NCBI GenBank assembly: GCA_035557635.1
Contig: DATMDR010000069.1
Location: forward strand, 1-54,127
Reading direction: 5' to 3'
Source: VRUE01 sp035557635
GTDB lineage: Bacteria; Actinomycetota; Thermoleophilia; Solirubrobacterales; 70-9
Length of the DNA: 54,127 bases
Shown here piece after piece: positions 1 to 8,476 of the stretch; the stretch's first letter is position 1, and each line of letters opens with the position of its first letter. The notes beneath the pieces are model-generated. The model saw only the letters and a list, made by a program, of their open reading frames with translations. It ran no database searches and was not told the DNA's origin. The position numbers and the translations under genes are program-made.

Positions 1-900
1 GAGCCGACCGGGGAGCTGCGCGCCGGCAACGCCGTCCTCAACGTTGCCTTCACCGGCGGCGCCGCGCTGGGGCCGGCAATCGCCGGCCTGGTCGTCGCCG
101 GCGTCGGCGTCCAGGCGGCGCTGCTGCTCGACGCCGCCTCCTTCTACCTGATCGCGGTAATCCTGCTCACCGCCGGCAGCCTGCCCCACGCCGAGCCCGA
201 GCCCGGCCGCCTGCGCGAGCGCTTCCGCGCCGGCCTCGCCTACATCAAGGGACAAGCAACGCTGCGCCGCCTTCTGGTCGCCCAAGGCGCCGCCTTCGTC
301 TTTTTCGCTGCCGTCCTGCCGATCGAGGTGATCTACGCCAAGGAGACGCTCGGTGCCGGCGACACCGGCTACGGCCTGATGCTCGGCAGCTGGGGAGGCG
401 GCATGGTCCTCGGCAGCCTCGTCTTCGCGACGCTGCGGCGGGCGCCGCTTCCCTACCTGCTGTTCTTCAGCACGCTGGCGATCGGCGCCGGCTACCTCGG
501 CATGGCGGCGGCGGGAACGCTGGTTGTGGCCTGCGTGGCCGCGGCGTTCGGAGGAGCCGGCAACGGCGTCCAGTGGGTCGCCGTGATCAGCTCCGTCCAG
601 GAGCTGACGACACAGACGATGCAGGCGCGGGTGATCGGCGTGCTCGAATCGCTCGGTGCGGCGACCCCGGGGATCGGCTACCTGCTAGGCGGCCTGATCG
701 CATCCGGCGTCAGCCCTCGCGCCACCTTCCTGGTTGCGGGCGTCGGAGTCGTCGCGATAGCGGCCATCGCCGCTCCCCTGCTCGGGCGAAGATGGCCTCT
801 GGGCGGGGAGGGATCGGCGTCGGATCCCCGTCTAGCGGAGGTTGACGCCGGGCTCGAGATTATGGTGGAGTTAATTCCACAGGGGAGGTCTACCCGGTAG
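1..900 (+). CDS. MFS transporter, C-terminal part (5' end outside window)
   Basis: The reading frame is open from base 1 to the TAG at 898-900, about 299 codons; its start lies upstream of the window. The translation is a chain of hydrophobic segments separated by short basic loops, such as the Arg-rich loop near bases 210-270. This is the usual pattern of the last half-dozen or more helices of a major facilitator superfamily permease. Gly/Ala-rich helices with GSWGGG-like packing around bases 385-420 fit an efflux-type MFS protein. The substrate cannot be told. The soluble tail after about base 790 is poorly conserved in character. The next gene starts 78 bases downstream with its own ribosome binding site, so the two may be separate units. 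Confidence 0.75.
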   Translation, partial: EPTGELRAGNAVLNVAFTGGAALGPAIAGLVVAGVGVQAALLLDAASFYLIAVILLTAGSLPHAEPEPGRLRERFRAGLAYIKGQATLRRLLVAQGAAFVFFAAVLPIEVIYAKETLGAGDTGYGLMLGSWGGGMVLGSLVFATLRRAPLPYLLFFSTLAIGAGYLGMAAAGTLVVACVAAAFGGAGNGVQWVAVISSVQELTTQTMQARVIGVLESLGAATPGIGYLLGGLIASGVSPRATFLVAGVGVVAIAAIAAPLLGRRWPLGGEGSASDPRLAEVDAGLEIMVELIPQGRSTR

Positions 901-978
901 GGGGGGCGAAAGCCACATCCAGTCGTCCACCGGCCAGGAGGGCCAAAGCCCCATCCAGCCCGAAGCGGAGGTCAGGCG

Positions 979-2604
979 TTGAGAAAGCTAGGCGCAGTGC
1001 TGGCAGTGGCGGGACTGATGGCAGCAATGACGCTCGGGCTCGCCGCGTGCGGCGACTCAGAGGGTAAAGAGGGTGGCTCGCTGAAGATCAACTTCGCCTT
1101 CTTCCCCGACTATCTCGACCCCCAGCTCTCGCAGACGGTCGAAGGCTGGTCGGCGATGTACAACACCTACATTCCGCTGCTCACCTACGCGCATGCCGAA
1201 GGCGAGGCGGGCAGTGAGGTGGTTCCCGGTCTGGCCGAGGACCTGCCGACGATCAGCAAAGACGGCAAGACCTACGAGCTGACCCTGCGTAAGGGCCTCG
1301 AATACTCCGACGGGACGCCGGTCAGGGCATCGGACTTCAAAGCGAGCGTGGAAAGGCTGTTCGAGCTCGAATCCGGCGGCTCCCCCTTCTTCACCGACAT
1401 CGTCGGCGCCGAAGAGTTCGCCGCAACCAAGAAAGGTGAGATCCCGGGGATCGAGGCCAATGACCGCACCGGCGAGATCACGATCGAGCTGACCCGGCCC
1501 CGCGGCACCTTCGTCAACGAGCTGGCAATGATGTACACGGCGCCGCTGCCGGCGGACACGCCGGCCAAAGACCAGAGTCCCACCCCGCCGCCGGCGACCG
1601 GCCCCTACGAGATAGTCGAATCCAAACCGGGCCGGAGCTGGGCCTACGAGCGCAACTCACAATGGGAGCGCAACAACGCCGACCTGCTGCCGGACCTGCC
1701 GGGTGGCCACGTCGACCGGATCGAGGCCGAAGTCGTCCGCAACCAGTCGATCCAGGTCAACGACGTCGAATCCGGCAAGACCGACTGGATGTTCGACCCG
1801 CTGCCCCCCGACCGCGTCGCGCAGGTCAAGCAGCGCTACGAAGGGACCCAGTACCGGCCGGAGTCGTCGATCAGCACCTACTTCTTCTGGATGAACACGA
1901 CCCAGCCCCCCTTCGACGACCTCGAGGTGCGCCAGGCGGTCAACCATGCGATCGACCCTGCCGCGGTGGAACGGATCTACGCCGGCGAGCTCGTGCCGAG
2001 CCAGCAGATCCTGCCGGAAGGCATGCCGGGGTACGAGAAGTTCGTGCTTTATCCGCACGACCCCGCGAAAGCGAAAGCGCTGATCGAGCAGGCCGATCCG
2101 AGCGACCGTTCGGTCACGGTCTGGAGCGACAACTTCAGTCCGAATGACGACATCGGCGCCTACGTCCAGGACGTGCTGGAGGAACTCGGCTTCGACGCGA
2201 AGCTGAAAACGTTGGGCGACCCCTACTTCTCGGTGATCGGCAACACCTCGACCCCCGACCTGGACATCGGTTGGGCGAACTGGTTCGAGGACTACCCGCA
2301 CCCGAACGACTTCTTCGAGCCGATGCTCCACGGGGACAGCATCGCGCCGACCAGCAACGGCAACTTCTCCCAGATCGACGACCCGGAGCTGAACGCGAAG
2401 ATCGACCGGCTGGGTGCCCAGCAGCTCGCCCCGGAGGTTGAAGAGCAGTACGCGGAGCTTGACCGCGAATTCATGGAACAGGCCCCGTGGGCGCCGCTCG
2501 GCGCTCGCAAGGTGTCGCTGTTCGTCTCCGAGGACGTCGACACGGACGAGGTCATCTGGAACCCGACCTTCTGGGGCGATCTGACCAGCTTCCAGTTCAA
2601 GTAG
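979..2604 (+). CDS. Oligopeptide ABC transporter, substrate-binding lipoprotein
   Basis: This 541-residue protein starts with TTG at 979, preceded by GGAGGT at 967-972 with a 6-base spacer. The N-terminus is a lipoprotein signal: basic start, hydrophobic stretch, then the lipobox LAAC with the acylated Cys at residue 24. The rest matches the solute-binding family 5 (DppA/OppA): an ALTE-like segment with 'YELTLRKGLEYSDGTPV', a DxxS/VxRL helix, 'DDLEVRQAVNHAID', and a C-terminal Trp-rich part. It should capture oligopeptides or similar solutes outside the membrane and hand them to the two permeases that follow. Its stop overlaps the next start (TAGTG), which implies co-translation. The exact ligand is unknown. 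Confidence 0.9.
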   Translation: MRKLGAVLAVAGLMAAMTLGLAACGDSEGKEGGSLKINFAFFPDYLDPQLSQTVEGWSAMYNTYIPLLTYAHAEGEAGSEVVPGLAEDLPTISKDGKTYELTLRKGLEYSDGTPVRASDFKASVERLFELESGGSPFFTDIVGAEEFAATKKGEIPGIEANDRTGEITIELTRPRGTFVNELAMMYTAPLPADTPAKDQSPTPPPATGPYEIVESKPGRSWAYERNSQWERNNADLLPDLPGGHVDRIEAEVVRNQSIQVNDVESGKTDWMFDPLPPDRVAQVKQRYEGTQYRPESSISTYFFWMNTTQPPFDDLEVRQAVNHAIDPAAVERIYAGELVPSQQILPEGMPGYEKFVLYPHDPAKAKALIEQADPSDRSVTVWSDNFSPNDDIGAYVQDVLEELGFDAKLKTLGDPYFSVIGNTSTPDLDIGWANWFEDYPHPNDFFEPMLHGDSIAPTSNGNFSQIDDPELNAKIDRLGAQQLAPEVEEQYAELDREFMEQAPWAPLGARKVSLFVSEDVDTDEVIWNPTFWGDLTSFQFK

Positions 2605-3617
2605 TGGAGGGCCGCAGCCCCTGGTATCTCGCTTACCGGAGGCTGCGGTCGAACCGCCTCGCGCTCGCCGCGCTGGGGCTGTTCGCCGTGATCGTCCTCT
2701 TCGTGCTGGCGGCCCCGCTCTGGGCGGACCAAGTCGCCCGTACCGGACCCAACGAGACGCACACGACCGAAAAAATCGAGGTCGGCGGCGAGCGCCGCGA
2801 AGTGGTCGAGGCCGACGGGACTCCGATCGGGCCGGTCTGGTTCGGTGCCGGCGGACGCTTCCTCCTCGGCGCCGACGGACGGCTCGGGCGCGACGAGATG
2901 GTGCGGCTGATGTACGGGGGGCGGACCTCCCTCCTGATCGGTATCGCGGCCTCGCTGATCACGACCCTTCTCGCCCTGGCACTCGCCCTGCTGGGCGGCT
3001 ACTACCGAGGCTGGACCGACGCGGTGATCTCGCGCACGCTGGACGTCGTCTGGGCTTTCCCGGTATTGCTGCTGGGGATCGCGCTCGGCACGGCGCTGGC
3101 GGTCGACGGGCTGCAGGTCGGGCCATTGTCCATCTCGAGCGGCTCGATTTGGATCCCGATCCTGATCATCGGCTTCGTCTACACGCCGTACCTGGCGCGG
3201 CCGCTGCGCGGTGAGGTGCTGGCGCTGCGTGAGAAGGAGTTCGTCGAGGCCGCCGTCGCCCAGGGGGCGGGGCCGCTGCGAGTGATGCTCGGCGAGCTGC
3301 TTCCCAACCTGTGGTCGACGGCGATCGTCCTCTTCACCCTGAACATCGCTAACACGATGCTGCTCGAGGCCGGCCTCTCCTTCCTCGGCGCGGGGGTTCA
3401 GGCGCCCGACTCCTCGTGGGGATCGATGGTCTCCACCGGCTTTGACTTCCTCAACACGGCGCCGCTGCTGACGATCGTTCCGAGCACGATGATCCTGCTC
3501 ACGGTGCTCTCGCTGAACGTCTTCGGCGACGGCCTCCGCGATGCCCTCAACCCCCGATCGAAAGTCCGCCTCGAGGCACACGCCGGCACCTACGAGCCGG
3601 AGCGCGGCGCGGCCTGA
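2604..3617 (+). CDS. Oligopeptide ABC transporter permease (DppC type)
   Basis: The start is GTG at 2604, sharing its first base with the TAG stop of the binding protein; the reading frame runs further upstream but only inside the binding-protein gene. The 337-residue product has an N-terminal helix after a WYLAYRRLRSNRLA segment, then a periplasmic part containing a FLLGADGRLGRDEMVRLMYG motif. That motif is typical of DppC/OppC, where it reads 'GTDxxGRDxxSRLxYG'. The permease domain carries the EAA loop (EFVEAAVAQGAGPLRVMLGE). It pairs with the following DppB-type subunit in the inner membrane. A roughly 40-residue acidic insert between helix 1 and the GTD-like motif is a little longer than in E. 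coli DppC. Confidence 0.9.
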   Translation: MEGRSPWYLAYRRLRSNRLALAALGLFAVIVLFVLAAPLWADQVARTGPNETHTTEKIEVGGERREVVEADGTPIGPVWFGAGGRFLLGADGRLGRDEMVRLMYGGRTSLLIGIAASLITTLLALALALLGGYYRGWTDAVISRTLDVVWAFPVLLLGIALGTALAVDGLQVGPLSISSGSIWIPILIIGFVYTPYLARPLRGEVLALREKEFVEAAVAQGAGPLRVMLGELLPNLWSTAIVLFTLNIANTMLLEAGLSFLGAGVQAPDSSWGSMVSTGFDFLNTAPLLTIVPSTMILLTVLSLNVFGDGLRDALNPRSKVRLEAHAGTYEPERGAA

Positions 3618-4576
3618 TGGCGCGCTTCGCGGTCAGGCGGCTGCTCGGGATGGCCCTCGTCCTCTTCGCCGTCTCGGTGATCGTCTTCCTGATCTTCACT
3701 GTGATTCCCAGCTACAACCCGGCCGAGGCGATCGCCGGCAAGAACGCGACGCCGGCGCTGACCGCCGGCATCGAACGGACCTGGGGATTCGACGATCCGC
3801 CGCCAGTCCAGTACCTGATGATGATGAAGCTGGCCTTCACCGGCGAGCTCGTCTCCTACTCGAGTCAGGTCAACGTCGTCCAGAGGATTTGGGAAGGCCT
3901 GCCGGCGACCTTCTCGCTCTGCGTCGGCGCCGCGGCGATCTGGATGTTCTTTGGAATCCTCTTCGGCTACCTCTCGGCGATCCGCGCCGGCGGGCTCACC
4001 GACCGGGTGCTGACGATCCTCGCCCTGATCGGTATCTCGATGCCGGTCTTCTGGCTCGCTGCCGTGCTGCTCAACTATCTGACCTTCGAGATCGAGCTCT
4101 TCCCCTCCGGCGGCTACGTGCCGCTGACCGAGGACCCTCTCGACTGGGCCTATCACCTGGTCCTGCCCTGGACGACCCTGGCGGTCCTGTTCGTCGGCTT
4201 CTACAGCCGCGTCCTTCGCTCCAACATGCTCGAGGCTATGGACGAGGACTATGTCCGAACCGCGCGCGCCAAGGGGCTGGGCGAGCGCCAGGTCCGCCTG
4301 CGACACGTCCTCCGCAACTCGCTGATCCCGATCGTGACCCTGTTCGGGCTCGATTTCGCAGCGGTGCTCGGCGGCGCCGCGATCATCACCGAGTACATCT
4401 TCAACCTGCAGGGAGTCGGCCAGTACGCCGCCGACTCGATCAAAGAACTCGACCTGCCGCCGATCATGGGCGTGACCCTGTTCGGCGCCTTCTTCGTCGC
4501 TCTCTTCAACACCCTGGTCGATATCGCGTATGCCTACCTCGACCCGCGGATCAGGCTCGGAGAGTCGGCGCGATGA
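3617..4576 (+). CDS. Oligopeptide ABC transporter permease (DppB type)
   Basis: The ATG at 3617 overlaps the TGA stop of the DppC-type gene by one base. The product has 319 residues with about six membrane helices. The N-terminal signature MARFAVRRLLGMALVLF and the EAA loop 'MDEDYVRTARAKGLGERQV' near residues 210-228 identify a DppB/OppB permease. The short final cytoplasmic segment 'LVDIAYAYLDPRIRLG' is the family's usual end. It forms the translocation channel with the preceding subunit and is energised by the fused ATPase that follows after 10 bases. Confidence 0.92.
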   Translation: MARFAVRRLLGMALVLFAVSVIVFLIFTVIPSYNPAEAIAGKNATPALTAGIERTWGFDDPPPVQYLMMMKLAFTGELVSYSSQVNVVQRIWEGLPATFSLCVGAAAIWMFFGILFGYLSAIRAGGLTDRVLTILALIGISMPVFWLAAVLLNYLTFEIELFPSGGYVPLTEDPLDWAYHLVLPWTTLAVLFVGFYSRVLRSNMLEAMDEDYVRTARAKGLGERQVRLRHVLRNSLIPIVTLFGLDFAAVLGGAAIITEYIFNLQGVGQYAADSIKELDLPPIMGVTLFGAFFVALFNTLVDIAYAYLDPRIRLGESAR

Positions 4577-4586
4577 GGATGGCCGC

Positions 4587-6236
4587 GTGAGCGAGCAGTT
4601 GCTCTCCGTCCGCGGCCTCCGCGTCGGTTTCGCGACCGAGGGCGGCTTGGTGCAGGCTGTAGAGGGTGTCTCCTTCGACCTCGCGCCCGGCGAGGTGCTG
4701 GCGATCGTCGGGGAGTCCGGCTCGGGCAAGACCGCCACCGCGCAGACCCTCATCGGTCTGACCCGCTCGCCCAACGCGCGAATCGAGGGCTCGGTGAGGC
4801 TGCGCGGAGCCGAGCTCGTGGACGCCGGCGAGGCCGAGCTGCAGAAGGTGCGCGGGGCGCGGATCGCGATGGTCTTCCAGGACCCGATGACCTCGCTCAA
4901 CCCGGTCTATCGGGTGGGTGGGCAGATCGTCGAGGCGATCCGGGCGCATCAGGGCGGCCTGAGGGACGAGGAGGCGAGGATGCTCGCCATCGAGATGCTC
5001 GATGCAGTCGGGATCCCGGAACCGCGGCGGCGGGTCGACTCCTACCCGCACGAGCTCTCGGGAGGGATGCGCCAGCGAGCGATGATCGCGATGGCGCTGG
5101 CATTAGAGCCGGAGGTGCTGATCGCCGACGAGCCGACGACGGCGCTCGACGTGACGATCCAGGCTCAGATCCTGGAGTTGCTACGCCGGCTCAACCGCGA
5201 GCGCAACCTGGCGACACTGCTGATCACCCACGACCTCGGCGTCGTGGCCGAGGTCGCCGACCGGGTCCTGGTGATGCATGAAGGACGGATCGTCGAGGGC
5301 GGCACGCTCGACGAGGTCTTCTACTCGCCCAAGGATCCGTACACCCGCAGTCTGCTCGGCGCGGTGATTCGCCTCGACCATTCCCCGCCTCAGCGGTCCT
5401 CGCGGCAGCGGGCGCCGCTGCTCGAGGTCACCGATCTCGTCAAATACTTTCCGGTCAAGCGAGGCGTGATGCTCGAGCGCGAGGTCGACCGGGTGCGGGC
5501 CGTCAATGGCGTCAGCCTCAGGGTCGAAACCGGCGAAACGCTCGGCCTGGTCGGCGAGTCTGGCTGCGGCAAGTCGACGCTCTGCCGCGCGATCCTGCAG
5601 TTGCTGAAGCCGAGTGCGGGCTCGGTCCGCTTCGAAGGGCGCGAGATCGCCGGGCTCTCGCGTCGCCGAATGCGACCGCTGCGCGGTGATCTGCAGATGA
5701 TCTTCCAGGACCCCTACGCCTCGCTCAACCCGCGTAAGCGGATCGGGCAGATCGTCGGCGAACCGCTGCGCCTGCAGGGTGTCGACTCCGGGACGCAACG
5801 GCGGCGGCGGGCGCAGGAGCTGCTGGAGCGGGTCGGCCTCTCGCCCGAGCACTGCGACCGCTACCCGCACGAGTTCTCCGGCGGCCAGCGCCAGCGAATC
5901 GGGATCGCCCGCGCCCTTGCCCTGCGCCCGAAGCTGATCGTCGCCGACGAGCCGGTCTCCGCCCTCGACGTCTCGATCCGTGCCCAGATCCTCGACCTGC
6001 TCGCCGATCTGCAGGAGGAGATGGGCCTCAGCTACCTCTTCGTCGCCCACGACATCGGCGTGGTCCGGCACGTCTCCGATCGAATCGCCGTGATGCACGG
6101 GGGCGAGATCGTCGAGGAGGGCTCTGCGGAGCAGGTCTGCGAGCGACCACTGCATCCGTACACCAGAAGCCTGCTCGCAGCCGTGCCCGTGCCCGACCCG
6201 CGCGAGGCGCGGGCGCGGCAAACTGTTCGCCAGTGA
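4587..6236 (+). CDS. Fused double ATPase of oligopeptide ABC transporter (DppD-DppF)
   Basis: Start GTG at 4587, with an AGGA-type ribosome site just upstream; in-frame codons before it lie inside the permease gene. The 549-residue protein contains two complete nucleotide-binding domains. Domain 1 has Walker A GESGSGKT at 42-49, signature LSGGMRQ at 158-164 and Walker B VLIADEP at 177-183. Domain 2 has GESGCGKST at 323-331, FSGGQRQ at 430-436 and LIVADEP at 450-456. Each domain is followed by the oligopeptide-family C-terminal 'PYTRSLL' motif. In most bacteria DppD and DppF are separate; here they are one polypeptide, so the transporter needs only four genes. The stop overlaps the start of a DNA ligase gene. 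Confidence 0.93.
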   Translation: MSEQLLSVRGLRVGFATEGGLVQAVEGVSFDLAPGEVLAIVGESGSGKTATAQTLIGLTRSPNARIEGSVRLRGAELVDAGEAELQKVRGARIAMVFQDPMTSLNPVYRVGGQIVEAIRAHQGGLRDEEARMLAIEMLDAVGIPEPRRRVDSYPHELSGGMRQRAMIAMALALEPEVLIADEPTTALDVTIQAQILELLRRLNRERNLATLLITHDLGVVAEVADRVLVMHEGRIVEGGTLDEVFYSPKDPYTRSLLGAVIRLDHSPPQRSSRQRAPLLEVTDLVKYFPVKRGVMLEREVDRVRAVNGVSLRVETGETLGLVGESGCGKSTLCRAILQLLKPSAGSVRFEGREIAGLSRRRMRPLRGDLQMIFQDPYASLNPRKRIGQIVGEPLRLQGVDSGTQRRRRAQELLERVGLSPEHCDRYPHEFSGGQRQRIGIARALALRPKLIVADEPVSALDVSIRAQILDLLADLQEEMGLSYLFVAHDIGVVRHVSDRIAVMHGGEIVEEGSAEQVCERPLHPYTRSLLAAVPVPDPREARARQTVRQ

Positions 6237-7180
6237 CCCTGCCCCTCACCCCGCCGATCAAGCCGCAGCTGGCGCTGACCCGTAAAGAGCTGCCGCGGGG
6301 AGAGGAGTGGGCCTACGAGGAGAAGCTCGACGGCTTCCGGGCGATCGTCTTCGTCGACGGCGACGACATCTACGTCCAGTCGCGGGGTGGCAAACCGCTG
6401 AGCCGCTACTTCCCGGAGCTGAGCTTCGCGCCCGGACGTTACGTGCTCGACGGCGAGCTGGTGATCCGCGATGGCGAAGGGAGGGTCGAATTCGACGCGC
6501 TGCAGAGCCGCCTTCATCCTGCCGCATCTCGCATCGAGCTGCTCGCCGAGGAAATCCCGGCGGAATACCTCGCCTTCGACCTCCTGGCCGAAGGGGCCGA
6601 TTCGCTGCTCGAGCGACCGCTGCGCGAGCGCCGAGCCGGGCTCGAGGCACTGGTCGAGAGGATCGGCGGCGCCGTCACCCCACTCAGCCCGGATCCCGGA
6701 CAGGCGGAGGAGTGGCTGCGCACGACGGAGGGCACGATGGCGAAGCAGCTCGACGCGCCGTACCAGCCCGGGAAACGCAAGGGCATGGCGAAGGTGAAGC
6801 GGGAGCGGACGATCGACTGCGTGGTCATGGGCTGGCGGCCCGGCAAAGAGGAGGGCACGGTCGGCTCGCTGATCCTCGGCCTCTACGACGGCGGCGAGCT
6901 GCGGTCGGTCGGCCACATCTCCGGTTTCAGCGCCCAGATGAAACGCGACCTGCGAAAGCTGCTGACACCACTGGAGACCGGCGAGCGAGGCAGTGCCGAA
7001 CCGAGCCGCTGGGCCGGCGATCGCGACCTCGAGTGGGTGGCGCTGCGGCCTGAGCTGGTGATCGAGGTCGGCTACGACCATGCCGCCTCGGGCAGGATCC
7101 GGCACGGAGCGAGGTTCCACCGATTCAGGGACGACAAAGCGCCGGAGGAGTGCTTGTTCGACGAATTGGACGAAGGGTGA
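6233..7180 (+). CDS. Small ATP-dependent DNA ligase
   Basis: The GTG start at 6233 overlaps the previous stop (GTGA). The 315-residue product has the nucleotidyltransferase motif I EEKLDGFR with the AMP-accepting Lys at residue 31. It also has 'LDGELVI', the motif 'EYLAFDLLAEG' and a motif V-like 'GMAKVKRER' before an OB-fold domain. It ends in 'GYDHAASGRIRHGARF', as in mycobacterial LigC-type ligases. It should seal nicks using ATP, independently of the NAD-dependent LigA. No Ku, polymerase or nuclease domain is fused or adjacent, so a role in end joining is not shown. Placement at the end of a peptide transporter operon looks incidental but would make it co-transcribed. Confidence 0.88.
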   Translation: MTLPLTPPIKPQLALTRKELPRGEEWAYEEKLDGFRAIVFVDGDDIYVQSRGGKPLSRYFPELSFAPGRYVLDGELVIRDGEGRVEFDALQSRLHPAASRIELLAEEIPAEYLAFDLLAEGADSLLERPLRERRAGLEALVERIGGAVTPLSPDPGQAEEWLRTTEGTMAKQLDAPYQPGKRKGMAKVKRERTIDCVVMGWRPGKEEGTVGSLILGLYDGGELRSVGHISGFSAQMKRDLRKLLTPLETGERGSAEPSRWAGDRDLEWVALRPELVIEVGYDHAASGRIRHGARFHRFRDDKAPEECLFDELDEG

Positions 7181-7185
7181 CGATT

Positions 7186-7306
7186 GGGGAGGGTGGGGGT
7201 GTCCGGCCGCTTGCTGGGTTTTTCGCCGGTCGCGCTGCCTCTCTCGCTGAGTGATCTGTGCGAAAAACAGGACGCCGCTGCGCGGCCGGACACCCCCACC
7301 CTCCCC
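7186..7306. repeat. Perfect 25-bp inverted repeat with nested 9-bp inverted repeat
   Basis: Left arm 7186-7210 and right arm 7282-7306 are exact reverse complements over 25 bases (GGGGAGGGTG... / ...CACCCTCCCC), separated by 71 bases. Inside the loop a second exact pair, GTTTTTCGC at 7218-7226 and GCGAAAAAC at 7260-7268, could extend the fold. It lies between convergent genes (ligase ending at 7180, radical SAM ending at 7374), where a bidirectional terminator is expected, but it is much longer than usual. A small non-autonomous palindromic element is an alternative. Confidence 0.85.
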
Positions 7307-7373
7307 TTCGACAGCCAAGTCAGCTCGTGAAAGACCTCCGACCGGATGCATCCGCCGGAGAAAGCTCAGCGGG

Positions 7374-8435
7374 TTAGAACAGCGGCTCCTGCGTGGAGCT
7401 CAGCTCGTCCTGGGAGGGAGGAGCGGCAGCCCCCTCAACGGGCGGATACTCAGAGCGGGCCGAAGGCCCGCGAGTCCGGGGAGGGGGCTGCCGCTCCTCC
7501 CTGCGGCTGCGACCCCTGCCCCAGCCGCGGACGACCTTGGTGATCTGGCCGCGTTGCTTGGCTGGGAGGTAGGCGCGGTTTCCGGCGTAGAGCTGCTCGT
7601 ATTTGGAGATCAGGTCGGGGCGTTTGGTTTGTAGCCAAGCGAAGAAGACGTCGCGGACCTCGTCGCGGAGGTGGAGGGCTACGCCGCCGAGGAAGGTTGC
7701 GTCTGCCCCTCGAGCTCGGTCGACTATGGGCTGGACCTGCTCGGGGCTGTCGTTTATGCCCGGCATCAGGGGAGCGATGAGGACGCCGGAGTCGATGCCG
7801 CGTCGGCGCAGCTCGGCGACCGCGTCGAGGCGCGCGGCGGGACTGGGCGTGTGCGGCTCGGTCGCTCGCCACGCTTCCTCGTCGAGCGTCGGGACGGAGA
7901 GGTTGACGGAGACCGGCAGCCGCTTCGCCATCCGCTCGTAGATCTCGACGTCCTGCAGCACCAGGGGCGACTTGGTCAATACCGAGACGGGCGTGTCGGC
8001 CGCCTCCAGCGCGGCGAGGATCTCGGGCATCATCCGGTAGCGGCTCTCGACCCACTGATAGGGGTCGGTGTTGGTACCAAGGGCGACCAGCTCCCGCTTC
8101 CAGCTCGGCCGCGCCAGCTCGGCCCGCACGAGCTCCGGGACGTTGACCTTGACGACGATCTCGCGCTCGAAGTCCCGTCCGGCGTCCATGTCGAGATAGG
8201 TGTGCGTCCGCCGCGCAAAGCAATAAACGCATGCGTGGGTGCAGCCTCGATAGGGATTGATCGTCCAGTCGAAGCCGTAGCGGCTTCCGGGCACTCGGTT
8301 CAGAGCCGAGCGGGCGCGGACCTCGTGGAAGTGGATCCCCATCGCCTCCGGCGCGTCGAAGGTGCGCAAAACCGTGCCGTCGCCAACTCCCGGCAATCGC
8401 AGATCGTTCTCGACTCGCTGCTCGTCCCAGCGCAC
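7374..8435 (-). CDS. Radical SAM protein, Rv2578c/SplB-like family
   Basis: The product has 353 residues when read from GTG at 8435 (MRWDEQ...), the start matching what I recall of the M. tuberculosis homologue; GTG at 8441 is an alternative. The iron-sulfur motif C-x3-C-x2-C is at residues 65, 69 and 72 (RGCTHACVYC), followed by 'FARRTHTYLDMDAGRDFE', characteristic of the Rv2578c family related to spore photoproduct lyase. A role in DNA damage response is plausible but unproven. A LexA-type box covers the start codon. The last ~30 residues (Arg/Pro/Ala-rich) are encoded by a palindromic repeat at 7416-7501 and are unlikely to be ancestral. The gene follows the SnoaL gene after 35-41 bases in the same direction. 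Confidence 0.87.
   Translation of the reverse strand: MRWDEQRVENDLRLPGVGDGTVLRTFDAPEAMGIHFHEVRARSALNRVPGSRYGFDWTINPYRGCTHACVYCFARRTHTYLDMDAGRDFEREIVVKVNVPELVRAELARPSWKRELVALGTNTDPYQWVESRYRMMPEILAALEAADTPVSVLTKSPLVLQDVEIYERMAKRLPVSVNLSVPTLDEEAWRATEPHTPSPAARLDAVAELRRRGIDSGVLIAPLMPGINDSPEQVQPIVDRARGADATFLGGVALHLRDEVRDVFFAWLQTKRPDLISKYEQLYAGNRAYLPAKQRGQITKVVRGWGRGRSRREERQPPPRTRGPSARSEYPPVEGAAAPPSQDELSSTQEPLF
7416..7501 (+). repeat. Palindromic repeat, copy A (inside 3' end of radical SAM gene)
   Basis: Perfect 21-bp arms at 7416-7436 and 7481-7501 flank a core that reads AACGGGCGGATACTCAGAGC, then an inner hairpin GCGGGCC-GAA-GGCCCGC, then GAGTCCG. The core is almost identical to that of copy B at 8995-9080, while arm positions differ in a paired way that preserves both helices. 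Orientation, defined by the AGA bulge and GAA loop, is the same in both copies. Confidence 0.9.
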
Positions 8436-8448
8436 GAACACATGTTCG
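8435..8448. promoter_or_regulatory. LexA-type SOS box at radical SAM start
   Basis: The plus strand reads CGAACACATGTTCG, a perfect CGAAC-N4-GTTCG dyad that also fits the Gram-positive LexA consensus CGAACRNRYGTTYG on both strands. The box ends at the first base of the predicted GTG start of the leftward radical SAM gene. The 19-base context TGCGAACATGTGTTCGTGC recurs exactly at 43465-43483. Confidence 0.75.
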
Positions 8449-8476
8449 CACCAGCTTAAAACGCTGTCCAGTGGGA

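Noticed and set aside
2292..4900. Long minus-strand frames opposite the peptide transporter genes
   Set aside because: Composition is that of antisense to GC-rich coding DNA and no motif is present; the plus-strand frames carry all ABC transporter signatures.
6215..6235. A possible SOS box before the DNA ligase gene (AAACTGTTCG)
   Set aside because: Only the right half-site is present; the left CGAAC half is absent.
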